This document shows, in pieces, positions 1-7,412 of a stretch of DNA of 11,168 nt (positions are counted from its first letter, which is position 1; each line of letters starts with the position of its first letter). Position numbers and translations under genes: made by a program. The DNA is from Trichomonas tenax (taxonomy: Eukaryota; Parabasalia; Trichomonadida; Trichomonadidae): positions 1 to 11,168 of the forward strand of contig JALKBU010001430.1 in assembly GCA_023091735.1 (NCBI GenBank), written 5' to 3'. The notes beneath the pieces were generated by a model, which saw only the letters and a list, made by a program, of their open reading frames with translations, did no database searches and was not told where the DNA came from.

Positions 1-1
1 A

Positions 2-82
2 TCTCTGCTAGATCACCAGGTCATCCTTCACTATGAGGCCACAACTACTCATAATGAAGTCTTCTTTGGCTTCCAACATTGA
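2..82 (+). CDS. possible 3' end of a gene cut by the window edge
   Basis: One plus-strand frame is open from the window edge for 26 codons and ends in TGA at 80-82. The stretch is clearly richer in G and C than the flanking DNA, which is why it is listed. The peptide, ending EVFFGFQH, has no motif I recognise. Another plus-strand frame of the same bases has an ATG at 33 and stays open for 40 codons, so the frame choice is not secure. Twenty-six open codons are easily reached by chance. The sequence left of the window would decide this. Confidence 0.2.
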   Translation, partial: SLLDHQVILHYEATTTHNEVFFGFQH

Positions 83-412
83 GTTCAATCCATTTCAACC
101 TATTGACACTTTTCCATTTTTTCCCGCCCAAACATATCACTTTCCTTTATTTTGACATCCTGACTTTACACGTCAGAAATAAGTTACATATCAGAAAATC
201 ACGTTGTTCTATTTTGTTCCAGTCACTATTTGTATGATTATATTCATGCGCATTTAATTCAAATTTTCCGAGCTTTCAAATGAATAATACTTTATTAGGT
301 ATATGTTAATTGAAGGCGCATGAATAAAATTTACATAAATAAAAGTGGCTGTATATTTTATATATATTTAATATAGATAAAATGTTGAATTATTGAAGGC
401 AAATTGTATGAG
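83..412. other. AT-rich intergenic DNA with a small inverted repeat and two TTACA(C/T)RTCAGAAA motifs
   Basis: I see no credible gene here. Positions 166-179 and 184-198 carry two near-copies of TTACACGTCAGAAA spaced 18 bp apart, the same motif family found in the array at 6142-6339. Positions 242-260 and 306-325 form an imperfect inverted repeat built on ATTCATGCGC / GCGCATGAAT with about 45 bp between the arms. Position 380 onward is simple AT-rich sequence leading into the fold-back element. Confidence 0.6.
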
Positions 413-592
413 ATTGGAGTTTAATGGAATAAAAAACTGTATTGGAATAAAGGTGGCTTTATGCGAATAAAGTGAATTTGGAATCAAACCCTATTTTGGA
501 ATAATCGCCAATTTGGAATAATGACGGTTATTCCATATACCAAAAATAGGTCGAAAAGTGACAATAATGGAATAATCGATATTTTTGGAATC
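413..592 (+). repeat. left inverted arm of the 413-1420 fold-back element
   Basis: This arm pairs with 1242-1420 in reverse complement. Differences seen: four scattered substitutions in the outer 120 bp, a three-substitution patch in the ATATACC / GAATGCC segment, and one base missing in the T run near the inner end. It contains GAAAAGTGACAA at 553-564, a motif that recurs in the right flank of the window. Confidence 0.9.
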
Positions 593-1241
593 AAAAAGAA
601 TTCGGAATTGGAATAAAAAATGAATTTGGAATCAAAAGTGGAATAATGGAATTAGGAATCGACCTCAAGGTCTCTGTTATATAGCAACTTATTAAAAAGT
701 TGTTAGCTGACATCGAGCTTGTTTACATGTCAGTTATTCTTCCACTTTGATTCCACGTTTTTGTTGAATAGAGAATACATTGATGTGTGCTATGATATAT
801 GCAAGACGACATCCAATGAATTCTATCGATTGAAAATGTAGTTTTGCTTTAAAATGAAAAGATATCAGAATAAATCACTTCTAACTTTTCGATTTTTTAA
901 TCATTGTTATTGCATATGCTCTATTTTTGAAGTGCCCATCGATTTTGAAGATTCGGGAGATTCCAAATATTTAGCGTGCGATTAAATACCTGAAATAGAT
1001 TGAGAAAGAGGTTTGCTGGTTTGACTCGCGGTAGTCCTTCCTTTTTCCTTTTTATCACAAATTCTGGATGATAATGCTATCTCAATTTGAATTGGAATTG
1101 TGGATAAAGTGTTTATTATTCCAACTGCCAGACGGTTATTCCAAAGTATTTTTGATTCCATTATTATCCATTATTCCTAATTCCAATATCGAAGTTGATT
1201 CCAAATTTTGAGAGCATTATTCGCATATCCAAATATTCGGC

Positions 1242-1420
1242 GATTCCAAAAAATCGATTATTCCATTATTGTCACTTTTCGACCTATTTTTGGCATTCGG
1301 AATAACCGTCATTATTCCAAATTGGCGGTTATTCCAAAATAGGGTTTGATTCCAAATTCACTTTATTTGCATAAAGTCACCTTTATTCCAATACAGTTGT
1401 TTATTCCATTAAACTCCAAT
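1242..1420 (-). repeat. right inverted arm of the 413-1420 fold-back element
   Basis: This is the reverse complement of 413-592 at about 96 percent identity. It includes TTGTCACTTTTC at 1269-1280, the counterpart of the 553-564 motif. The high match suggests a fairly recent insertion or ongoing gene conversion between the arms. Confidence 0.9.
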
Positions 1421-1776
1421 ATTATATGTTATGACAACAAATCTTTTATTCTATGCCCAGGAGTAATATTGCAAGTATAAAATCATATTGTCAAAATCAA
1501 AAAAAAAATCTCATTTTGTTAAATAATTGTGCGCTTTTCAACTTGCACATCTATAGGAGAGTCAGGTTGAAAAGACCAAAACCAGATTTGATGACTTTTT
1601 CACAAAACAAGTTTTCATTTTTTGATGAAATTATGAAATAACATGATATTCATCTGTTGTTTTGTGTATATTTCAAAACCACAAAACCAAAATTGAGTTA
1701 TGGTGAGTTTCATCTTGACAAAATTTCAAAATTTTATGTTTTACTAATTTTGAGCAGAGAATCAAATTTTCCAATT

Positions 1777-1887
1777 ATTGGAGATCATGAACAACAAAAA
1801 TCATGTCATTTTAGAATAATGTAAGTTAAACATCTGATCCATCACTATCTCCTTACGATTGGAGATAATTAACACCAAAAATCATTT
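1777..1887 (+). repeat. pair of 30-bp direct repeats 81 bp apart
   Basis: Positions 1777-1806 and 1858-1887 both begin ATTGGAGAT and both contain CAAAAATCAT. By eye they match at 26 of 30 positions. This could be one and a bit units of a degenerate 81-bp tandem duplication; the sequence between the copies does not otherwise repeat obviously. Confidence 0.5.
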
Positions 1888-2512
1888 ACACCATGGAACC
1901 ATATTATCCTCATAATGTAGAATTCCCAAAAAGCCGAAATTTCAATACCATTTGATATTGAATTCCTTAATTTTTCAAGGTTTTAGTCCTGTGATCTTCT
2001 TTAAATCAATATGCTTACCTATTCACTGTTGTTAATTATCATTTCAAGCAAGATTTCGAATTCTCAACTCATCAAAAGTTAGCGAAAACATGGCAAAAGT
2101 ATTTATTGAATCAAACATATGATTATTGAGCATGCTCTCCTTAAAATATCCGCCAAATAGTAAAGCAAAGGAATACAAATGTTCTTATACGAAAATTTTC
2201 TAAAATTTTCATAAAATGGAAAATGATATATGTTCATTGTAGTCCCTATATTTTGGTTTTATTGATTTTTTATTTGAATACTAAACGATTATTTCATTGA
2301 AAAAATTGAATGTTTTCCCATCCAAAATCTAATCAGAGCTTTTTCAATAGTTTACACTAAGATTCCATTCAAAAGCATTCAATTTTTTGAGACACTTCGG
2401 ACTAGAAATAAGATATATTGATGAATATTTAAGATATAACAAAAATTCTTTGAAATTTATGAGTTCTACAACGAAGCATATTCATATGTCAAGTGTTTAT
2501 ATCGATTCTTTT

Positions 2513-2517
2513 TCATA
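2513..2517 (+). promoter_or_regulatory. candidate initiator (TCATA) of the karyopherin gene
   Basis: TTTTTCATAAAG lies just upstream of the ATG at 2536. TCATA fits the core TCA-Y-(T/A) of the Trichomonas initiator element, in which the A is the first transcribed base. That would give a leader of about 21 nt, in line with the very short leaders of trichomonad mRNAs. The motif is short and common in AT-rich DNA. Confidence 0.35.
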
Positions 2518-2535
2518 AAGTTTTCAGAGATTTTG

Positions 2536-5346
2536 ATGAATTTATCAGTGATAGAAGATGCCCTGTCTGTGTCAAACACCGCCGATCCTAGCGATGTCGC
2601 CGCTGCACAGGAGATCTTGAATCAGTGGCTCGAAACGAATATTTTAGAAGATTGCGTTAATATTCTTCAAAATTCACAAAATCAGATGGTCAAACAGAAG
2701 CTCCTTTACATGTTTAAGCGAGAAATCATACTCACTTTGCACAAATACGATTTGCAAACTTTTATTCAAGCAAAATCTTCCTTAATAAGTATTTATTTCA
2801 CGTTAAACGATAATGATACTGTCAAAGAACTTCTCTCGCAGAGTATTTCAATATTTAATCTTATCGATATTGAAAATTTGGAATTTAATCTTGCAATCTG
2901 CTTATTGGAAGCAGATGAAGATCAAAATATATCGAGACTCAAATTGCAGCTCCTTTTTCATTTCTTTACTGAAAGAGAATCATCCAAATTCATTACAGAA
3001 TTCACAAATAAACAAATTAACCATTTTCTCAGGGAAAAAATCGGATCACTCATACAGTCCCTTAATATAGGCATGCAAAATGAACTATTAATACCAGCAA
3101 TATTGAACTGTTACAAATACATATTGAAGTTTGCTCCAATCGAGAATTATATTGATATACAATTAATACACATGCTATGCACTTCATTTCTATCAGACAT
3201 TAATACCATTCCTCCTGCTATAGACTGTTTAAATTCCATATTTATTAAACGAAAAGATACATCATCAATGTTTCGCTATTTCTCCTCATTGATCATAAGC
3301 GCATTAATTAATATAAAGAATCCATCGAGTACATCACAGTCAGTTTTGACTTTTGGAAATGTTATGGATTTTATTCTTCCATTTCTGCGTTTATTTTTGA
3401 ACTACATCATCCATCCATTCTACTGCACGTTGGAAGTCACAGATCAAGAGATTTTGCAGTCAATACAGAATGAAAGTAACGAAATATTTTCAGGTATGAA
3501 AGAATTTCAAATATCAGCCGAAGAATTCGTCGCCAATGCTATAGAGCTATATAAAATATCACTATCTATACCTCCAGAACGCGCAGACTCAGAATTTTGG
3601 AGGCTATGGAACACAATTTGTCAAAACTTAAGTAATGAGAATCTCAATGGAACGCAAAATCGTCCATATTCAACTTTCTTTTCAAGTATATTACCTTACA
3701 TACGCGAATCAATTGTGAATTTATTCCCTTCATCTTTCGATAGTGATCCATCTGTTTCTTTTGATGCACGAAGTTGTTTAATAATGTTGATGCAAATTGA
3801 TGTTGAAGAATCTCTTCAATTTCTTTCTCAGTTAGATCCATCACCAGCTTTATTTTACACCATTGGATGCCTTGAAACATCCATTGGTGATGATGGACGT
3901 CTTTATGAACTCTTTGCGTCAGCAATAAATATGATTGATCAAGTTGATTCAGACACTAACGAAGAATATATTACATCCCTTCTTTTCGCGTCATCACATT
4001 GCGTTTTGTTTTTGTCTGCGCATCAAAATCGTGAATACATCGTGAAAGTCCTTAATTTCATTGTTTCGGCATTGCAGATATCACCAAAGACCGCGGAAGC
4101 AGCATCAAGAGCTTTATCGTATCTCATTCAGACATTACTCAATGTCTTCGTGGAGAATGGAATGGAACTCGCGTCGCAAATCATTGAACAAAGCGAATCA
4201 TTCATTTCTGCATTGGATAAAGGCACGATATCTGTTTTGTTCATATCATGCTGCAATATCATTGCTGAATGCAGCAGCGAAGAAGCTGTTGCATCTGCAT
4301 TACAACAGTTATTGTCTCCATTAATTGATATTTTGAGTAATTTTTGTGCATCACCTGAAGAGAATATCGATAATTGCTTGAACGCTCTTAGCATTTTAAG
4401 TGATATTGTTGGAGGCGTGAATCAGCAGATGAAGGCCGTTATATCTAATCTGATATTATCTGTTTACCAAGGTGTTGCACAAGTGATATTTAGAAATGAG
4501 CATTTCATGAAAGTTGCTATTCAGCTTTATAACACTTATGCAGTTCTTCTCTCTGCGCCTCCTTATGAATCAGTGGAAGAATTGATCACAAGCCTCATTG
4601 AATCATTTATTGGTGGACCAGAGTCAGTCTATGTTGTTTTTAATTTTATTACACAACTCAGAACATATTTCCCGCAGTTGGATCAAAAGATTCAATTTAT
4701 TATTGACAATTTTGTAATCCCATTCTTGAATACTGAAGAAGATGATCACCTTGAAAAAATTCTTCAAATGCTAACACAGTTCAATCCAAATCTCATTGAT
4801 ATGCAAATATTCGAGGTCCTTTTCGATCGCGGAATTCACGATCTCAATACTGCAGTAATAAATTCAACAATCGCGTTGTGGCAAAAGAGCCTCGAGAACA
4901 GAAAGGACCGCAATGCAATTTATATAGCAAATCTCACAAGAGTTTATGATGGAATCATTCACTCAATGACTGATGAACTCCACAAACAATCTCTCAATGA
5001 AATCATTTCGTTCTTTAGATATCCAATTATACACATGCAGATGACTAATAAGATTATTGACGAATCTGAATTTGATATGTTCCTAATCACTAAGCTGCAA
5101 TCGATCGTTGGACAGCAAGATGGCGATTTATACACTCGATTTGTTGATTGCATTAAAGCAACTTACAACTCTGCATCGAGATTTTGCAAAGCATGCGAAG
5201 ATTTTCTTCTTGTTACATCAAGATTGGCTTTTGCAGATAGTACAATGTTCCCAACAGAAGATCCAAGCCAAGCACGCTTCAGTCGTCGTAACAATGCTGC
5301 TGTATCAGTGAGAGCAGCAATGAAATCAGAAGGCAGAAATATCTAA
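2536..5346 (+). CDS. karyopherin-beta, transportin-3/importin-13 (Mtr10)-like nuclear transport receptor
   Basis: A single uninterrupted exon encodes 936 residues. The ATG at 2536 is chosen; the frame is also open one codon earlier at a TTG, which is not a eukaryotic start. The protein is almost wholly helical and leucine/isoleucine-rich, as expected for stacked HEAT repeats, and its length sits in the usual range of this family (roughly 900-1000). Residues ~5-85 have the spacing of an importin-beta N-terminal domain (a DPS..A...L..WL block followed by paired helices). The stretch around residues 125-235 (RLKLQLLFHFF, then AILNCYKYILKF and AIDCLNSIF) resembles the exportin-1-like region. The block near residues 480-540 (LLFASSHCVLFLSAH, then AASRALSYLI) resembles the middle of transportin-3/importin-13, where AA.AL helices recur. 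Members bind Ran-GTP and carry cargo such as SR proteins through the nuclear pore. The subfamily call is by pattern, not by alignment; a generic karyopherin or another ARM/HEAT protein remains possible. Codons and composition are uniform, with no sign of decay. Confidence 0.7.
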   Translation: MNLSVIEDALSVSNTADPSDVAAAQEILNQWLETNILEDCVNILQNSQNQMVKQKLLYMFKREIILTLHKYDLQTFIQAKSSLISIYFTLNDNDTVKELLSQSISIFNLIDIENLEFNLAICLLEADEDQNISRLKLQLLFHFFTERESSKFITEFTNKQINHFLREKIGSLIQSLNIGMQNELLIPAILNCYKYILKFAPIENYIDIQLIHMLCTSFLSDINTIPPAIDCLNSIFIKRKDTSSMFRYFSSLIISALINIKNPSSTSQSVLTFGNVMDFILPFLRLFLNYIIHPFYCTLEVTDQEILQSIQNESNEIFSGMKEFQISAEEFVANAIELYKISLSIPPERADSEFWRLWNTICQNLSNENLNGTQNRPYSTFFSSILPYIRESIVNLFPSSFDSDPSVSFDARSCLIMLMQIDVEESLQFLSQLDPSPALFYTIGCLETSIGDDGRLYELFASAINMIDQVDSDTNEEYITSLLFASSHCVLFLSAHQNREYIVKVLNFIVSALQISPKTAEAASRALSYLIQTLLNVFVENGMELASQIIEQSESFISALDKGTISVLFISCCNIIAECSSEEAVASALQQLLSPLIDILSNFCASPEENIDNCLNALSILSDIVGGVNQQMKAVISNLILSVYQGVAQVIFRNEHFMKVAIQLYNTYAVLLSAPPYESVEELITSLIESFIGGPESVYVVFNFITQLRTYFPQLDQKIQFIIDNFVIPFLNTEEDDHLEKILQMLTQFNPNLIDMQIFEVLFDRGIHDLNTAVINSTIALWQKSLENRKDRNAIYIANLTRVYDGIIHSMTDELHKQSLNEIISFFRYPIIHMQMTNKIIDESEFDMFLITKLQSIVGQQDGDLYTRFVDCIKATYNSASRFCKACEDFLLVTSRLAFADSTMFPTEDPSQARFSRRNNAAVSVRAAMKSEGRNI

Positions 5347-5663
5347 TACTTGTTTTTATTTGTTTGTTATATATTAAACTATATGTTAATATTCTTTCAA
5401 CTAACATTATATACAGCATTGGCCGTTGTCTTTATATCACATTGTATGACAGTAAAATTATCAAAATATTGATGGTATAATTTGATTAGAAAATTAATTT
5501 AGATTCATAATGAATAATCATAAATATAGCTTATATTCAAGGAGTATGTTATAGATTTATGAGTTAAAGATATAGAAATCGATATTCGAATGATGAAGAA
5601 TAATATCGTGGGTATAAAATAATAAAATAGGGAGTTAACTAAACCGTTAACAAAAGTTTAAAA
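5347..5663. other. intergenic spacer with a TAAA polyadenylation signal and the next promoter
   Basis: TAAA at 5375-5378, 29 nt after the karyopherin stop, is the best candidate for its poly(A) signal, following the trichomonad UAAA pattern. The rest is AT-rich without an open frame, hairpin or repeat that I can support until the paired GTTAAC sites near its 3' end. Confidence 0.5.
5634..5651 (+). promoter_or_regulatory. twin GTTAAC palindromes upstream of the LisH-like gene
   Basis: GTTAAC occurs at 5634-5639 and again at 5646-5651, with centres 12 bp apart, ending 12 bp before the ATG. The second copy is part of AACCGTTAAC, whose reverse complement contains TAACGG, a fit to the YAACKG core recognised by many Myb proteins. 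Trichomonads use Myb-type proteins at core promoters, so a Myb-bound promoter is a reasonable guess. No clear TCAYW initiator is seen at this gene. Confidence 0.35.
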
Positions 5664-6107
5664 ATGAATCAGCAAGACTTACAGAAAAGAGTTTTAATAA
5701 CAAAAGACGCGAAAGTTGATTTAGACATGAAAGTAGAACGTGACATACAAAAAGCGGGCGGAAATAAGGTAATACAGGCAAAATATATTCGCGAAATCGG
5801 AAAACAAATCAATTTATCAACAGACGGAAAAGTCGATCGCCTAAAGTCAGCACCATACGTCCAGGATGATCAAGCTTGGCAAAAGGCATTCAACTTTTGC
5901 ATCGCTTATCTCCGTCGCTACAAAATGGACACAACGTTATCTACGATAAAAGACGAAGGAATATCTGTGCCTAAAGAAACAGGCTATCAAAGGGCTTCTG
6001 ATGTTAATAATCAATTTAGAAGATTTGATTTAATATCAGCGAACCTTGGCGCTCTCACATTTAGAGACCGTGTCGAAGCACTTGCGAAAGGAAATGAGAA
6101 AAAGTAA
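5664..6107 (+). CDS. small hypothetical protein with a LisH-like motif
   Basis: The gene encodes 147 residues from an ATG in an A-rich context 12 bp after the paired GTTAAC sites. The protein is basic and charged, with no signal peptide or membrane segment. Residues 76-98 fit the LisH pattern: hydrophobics F76/F78/I80, the YL pair at 82-83, T91, I95 and E98, with the spacing typical of this dimerisation motif. The N-terminal ~70 residues are Lys/Asp/Gln-rich and look like an amphipathic helical stretch. Small LisH proteins elsewhere include centrosomal and basal-body proteins of the FOP/FOR20 type, where the motif also sits in the N-terminal half. I infer only a possible similarity of layout. 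The usual LisH glycine after YL is absent (K87/M88/D89 instead). Real gene: likely, from its even codon use and flanking spacing. Function: unknown. Confidence 0.75.
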   Translation: MNQQDLQKRVLITKDAKVDLDMKVERDIQKAGGNKVIQAKYIREIGKQINLSTDGKVDRLKSAPYVQDDQAWQKAFNFCIAYLRRYKMDTTLSTIKDEGISVPKETGYQRASDVNNQFRRFDLISANLGALTFRDRVEALAKGNEKK

Positions 6108-6141
6108 TTTTTGTTTTCTGATTTTCTGACACGTAACAAAA

Positions 6142-6339
6142 TTACATGACAAATGATTTACATGAAATCAAGTTTACATGACAATTTCACAAATTACATA
6201 ACAAATTTCTAAATTACACGACAAAATTTAACATTTACTCGACAAAAATATTATGATTTAAAAGGTTTATGCGACAAAAATTTCATGTAAGGCGATTTCC
6301 ATGCCAATTATTTTAATGTAAGAAAGTTTACGCGTCAGA
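6142..6339 (+). repeat. degenerate tandem array of TTACATGACAAA units
   Basis: Copies in plus orientation start at 6142, 6158, 6174, 6194, 6214, 6235, 6267 and 6328. The spacing is 16-21 bp for the first six and looser after that. The consensus is TTACAYGACAAA with variation mostly at the central CATG/CACG/CGCG bases (TTACTCGACAAA, TTATGCGACAAA, TTACGCGTCAGA). CATGTAA at 6284-6290 may be a reverse copy. The array fills nearly the whole spacer between the LisH-like and tubby-like genes. It could be the 3' region of one, a promoter array of the other, or a transposon relic. Related motifs lie at 166, 184, 723, 9723, 9779 and 10686. Confidence 0.75.
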
Positions 6340-6372
6340 TACAATAAAAATTTGTTTTTGTAAAGAAATTTA

Positions 6373-7380
6373 ATGATAAACACGCTCACATTCGATCCTC
6401 GTTCAAGCGATGACGAAAGTGACGATATACCGATAATTGTGCACAAAAAGAAAAATGAGACATCGAATCCACAGAGGAGAACAAGAAAAGTTCCAATAAA
6501 AACTATTACTGAGAAAATAACTGTGGATAATTCGATAAAACAACAAGAATGCGAACCACAAGACGATGAAATCGTTATTACTAAAAGAAAACAGCCACAG
6601 CAAGTTAAACAAAATCCAGATATTAAAATTGAATCCGAAAAAATTGAACAAAAAACTTCCATTGAAATTGAAACTCAACAGAAACAAGAAATTAAACCCG
6701 ATGTTGTCAGTGAAGAGCACAAATGCGAAGAATCAAAACCAATAAAATATCTAATCGATTATAAATATAATTACTCCGGTCCGTTGTCAACATATAGGAT
6801 CATAAGGAAAGTTGTACGTCATATTTATGGAAATTCGATAATATTTACATTATTCAAAGGTGATAATCAGATTTTCACGAGTAAATACATATCAAAGTAC
6901 AGCTACATTCCTATAACAAACGATTTGGAGTGCCATATCAAAGAAACCATTCCAATTGCATTATTAATCGTTGATAGCCACTTAGATCAGTTTTCTTTGC
7001 GTAAGGACTGCATAACTGGCGCTGAAATAGCGTCTATTAAGTTCTCTATATCCACAGAAGTCAGAGCACGATTTCGAAAAATGGTAACTTATATTTATGC
7101 GGATAATGATCTTAAAAACTGTTATAGATTCTCTTCATCAACTCCAACAGGGCTGCAAAACGAGTATCCAGTTTATGATTTCGAAGGCCGTCATTGCTTG
7201 GGTTCAATTAAAAATAATATTCTTCGTGAACAAAAAAGGAAGCGGCCATGCTTCTATTTCAGGAAGATAGATGATGACATAGTTGATATCGACACCAGAT
7301 GTCAACTTGATACAATTTTTGTTTTTGCGATGGGAATTTCGAATTTTGTTTCCAAACTGTGTGGTTTGGATTATGATTAG
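6373..7380 (+). CDS. divergent tubby-like C-terminal domain protein
   Basis: The gene encodes 335 residues in one exon from the ATG at 6373. Residues 1-~122 are low-complexity, rich in Lys, Glu, Gln and Asp, with basic clusters (KKK at 25-27, RRTRK at 35-39) that could act as nuclear-localisation signals. Residues ~123-335 are globular and beta-rich. The C-terminal part aligns by eye with the end of tubby domains. YDFEGRHCLGSIKN (268-281) corresponds to the conserved FRGR...SVKNF strand. CFYFRKIDDDIVDID (293-307) matches the FGKV..D.F.MD strand. FVFAMGISNFVSKLCG (316-331) matches the hydrophobic terminal helix ending SSFDSKLACE. In animals this domain binds phosphatidylinositol-4,5-bisphosphate and links membranes to ciliary trafficking or transcription. 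The N-terminal half of the domain is much less like tubby, so lipid binding cannot be assumed. Its stop is 32 bp from the converging ankyrin pseudogene. Confidence 0.7.
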   Translation: MINTLTFDPRSSDDESDDIPIIVHKKKNETSNPQRRTRKVPIKTITEKITVDNSIKQQECEPQDDEIVITKRKQPQQVKQNPDIKIESEKIEQKTSIEIETQQKQEIKPDVVSEEHKCEESKPIKYLIDYKYNYSGPLSTYRIIRKVVRHIYGNSIIFTLFKGDNQIFTSKYISKYSYIPITNDLECHIKETIPIALLIVDSHLDQFSLRKDCITGAEIASIKFSISTEVRARFRKMVTYIYADNDLKNCYRFSSSTPTGLQNEYPVYDFEGRHCLGSIKNNILREQKRKRPCFYFRKIDDDIVDIDTRCQLDTIFVFAMGISNFVSKLCGLDYD

Positions 7381-7412
7381 TCTTTTGTTTGTAAATATTT
7401 ATGTATATGTAT
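7381..7412. terminator. convergent 3' ends with facing TAAA signals
   Basis: Only 32 bp separate the stop of the tubby-like gene from that of the minus-strand ankyrin pseudogene. TGTAAATATT near 7390 gives a plus-strand TAAA. On the minus strand the stop codon itself lies in TAAATAC, a stop-overlapping TAAA as described for Trichomonas, and a second TAAA follows within 20 bp. If both were transcribed their 3' ends would overlap. Confidence 0.45.

Larger units (their letters stand above)
413..1420. mobile_element. ~1 kb fold-back (long terminal inverted repeat) element, non-autonomous
   Basis: The segment begins with ATTGGAGTTTAATGGAATAA and ends with its reverse complement. The left arm (413-592) and right arm (1242-1420) match with about seven substitutions and a one-base indel by eye, roughly 96 percent identity. 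The 649-bp centre has no open reading frame of note. TGGAAT or TGGAATAA recurs a dozen or more times in each half, mostly oriented the same way within an arm and reversed in the other, like a subterminal repeat array of a DNA transposon. No clean target duplication is visible. The closest candidate is ATTGTATG at 403-410 against ATTATATG at 1421-1428, but two extra bases separate the left copy from the arm. The centre also has CTGACAT (707-713) facing ATGTCAG (727-733). It encodes no transposase, so a MITE or fold-back derivative of a DNA transposon is the likeliest reading. The superfamily is not identifiable from this copy. Confidence 0.75.
1421..2535. other. intergenic DNA upstream of the karyopherin gene
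   Basis: This 1.1 kb AT-rich stretch has no gene I can support. A 62-codon plus-strand frame at 1453-1641 starts with ATG, but its composition is Lys/Asn/Phe-rich and it has no recognisable domain. A direct repeat lies at 1777-1887. A weak inverted repeat pairs 2300-2316 (AAAAAATTGAATGTTTT) with 2371-2388. The last ~25 bases should contain the promoter of the following gene. Confidence 0.6.

Noticed and set aside
1453..1641. 62-codon plus-strand open frame with ATG
   Set aside because: Lys/Asn-rich composition, no domain and no promoter-like context; frames of this length arise by chance.
2813..5311. Several overlapping frames of 64-93 codons on both strands inside the karyopherin gene
   Set aside because: They are shadows of the 936-codon gene in other frames, with no independent support.
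6108..6372. CRISPR array
   Set aside because: Repeats are short, degenerate, unevenly spaced at 16-21 bp and have no unique spacers of constant length; the genome is eukaryotic.
6267..6720. Two minus-strand frames rich in Phe, Ser and Cys opposite the tubby-like gene
   Set aside because: Their composition is what the complement of a Lys/Glu/Gln-rich coding stretch gives; the plus-strand gene explains them.
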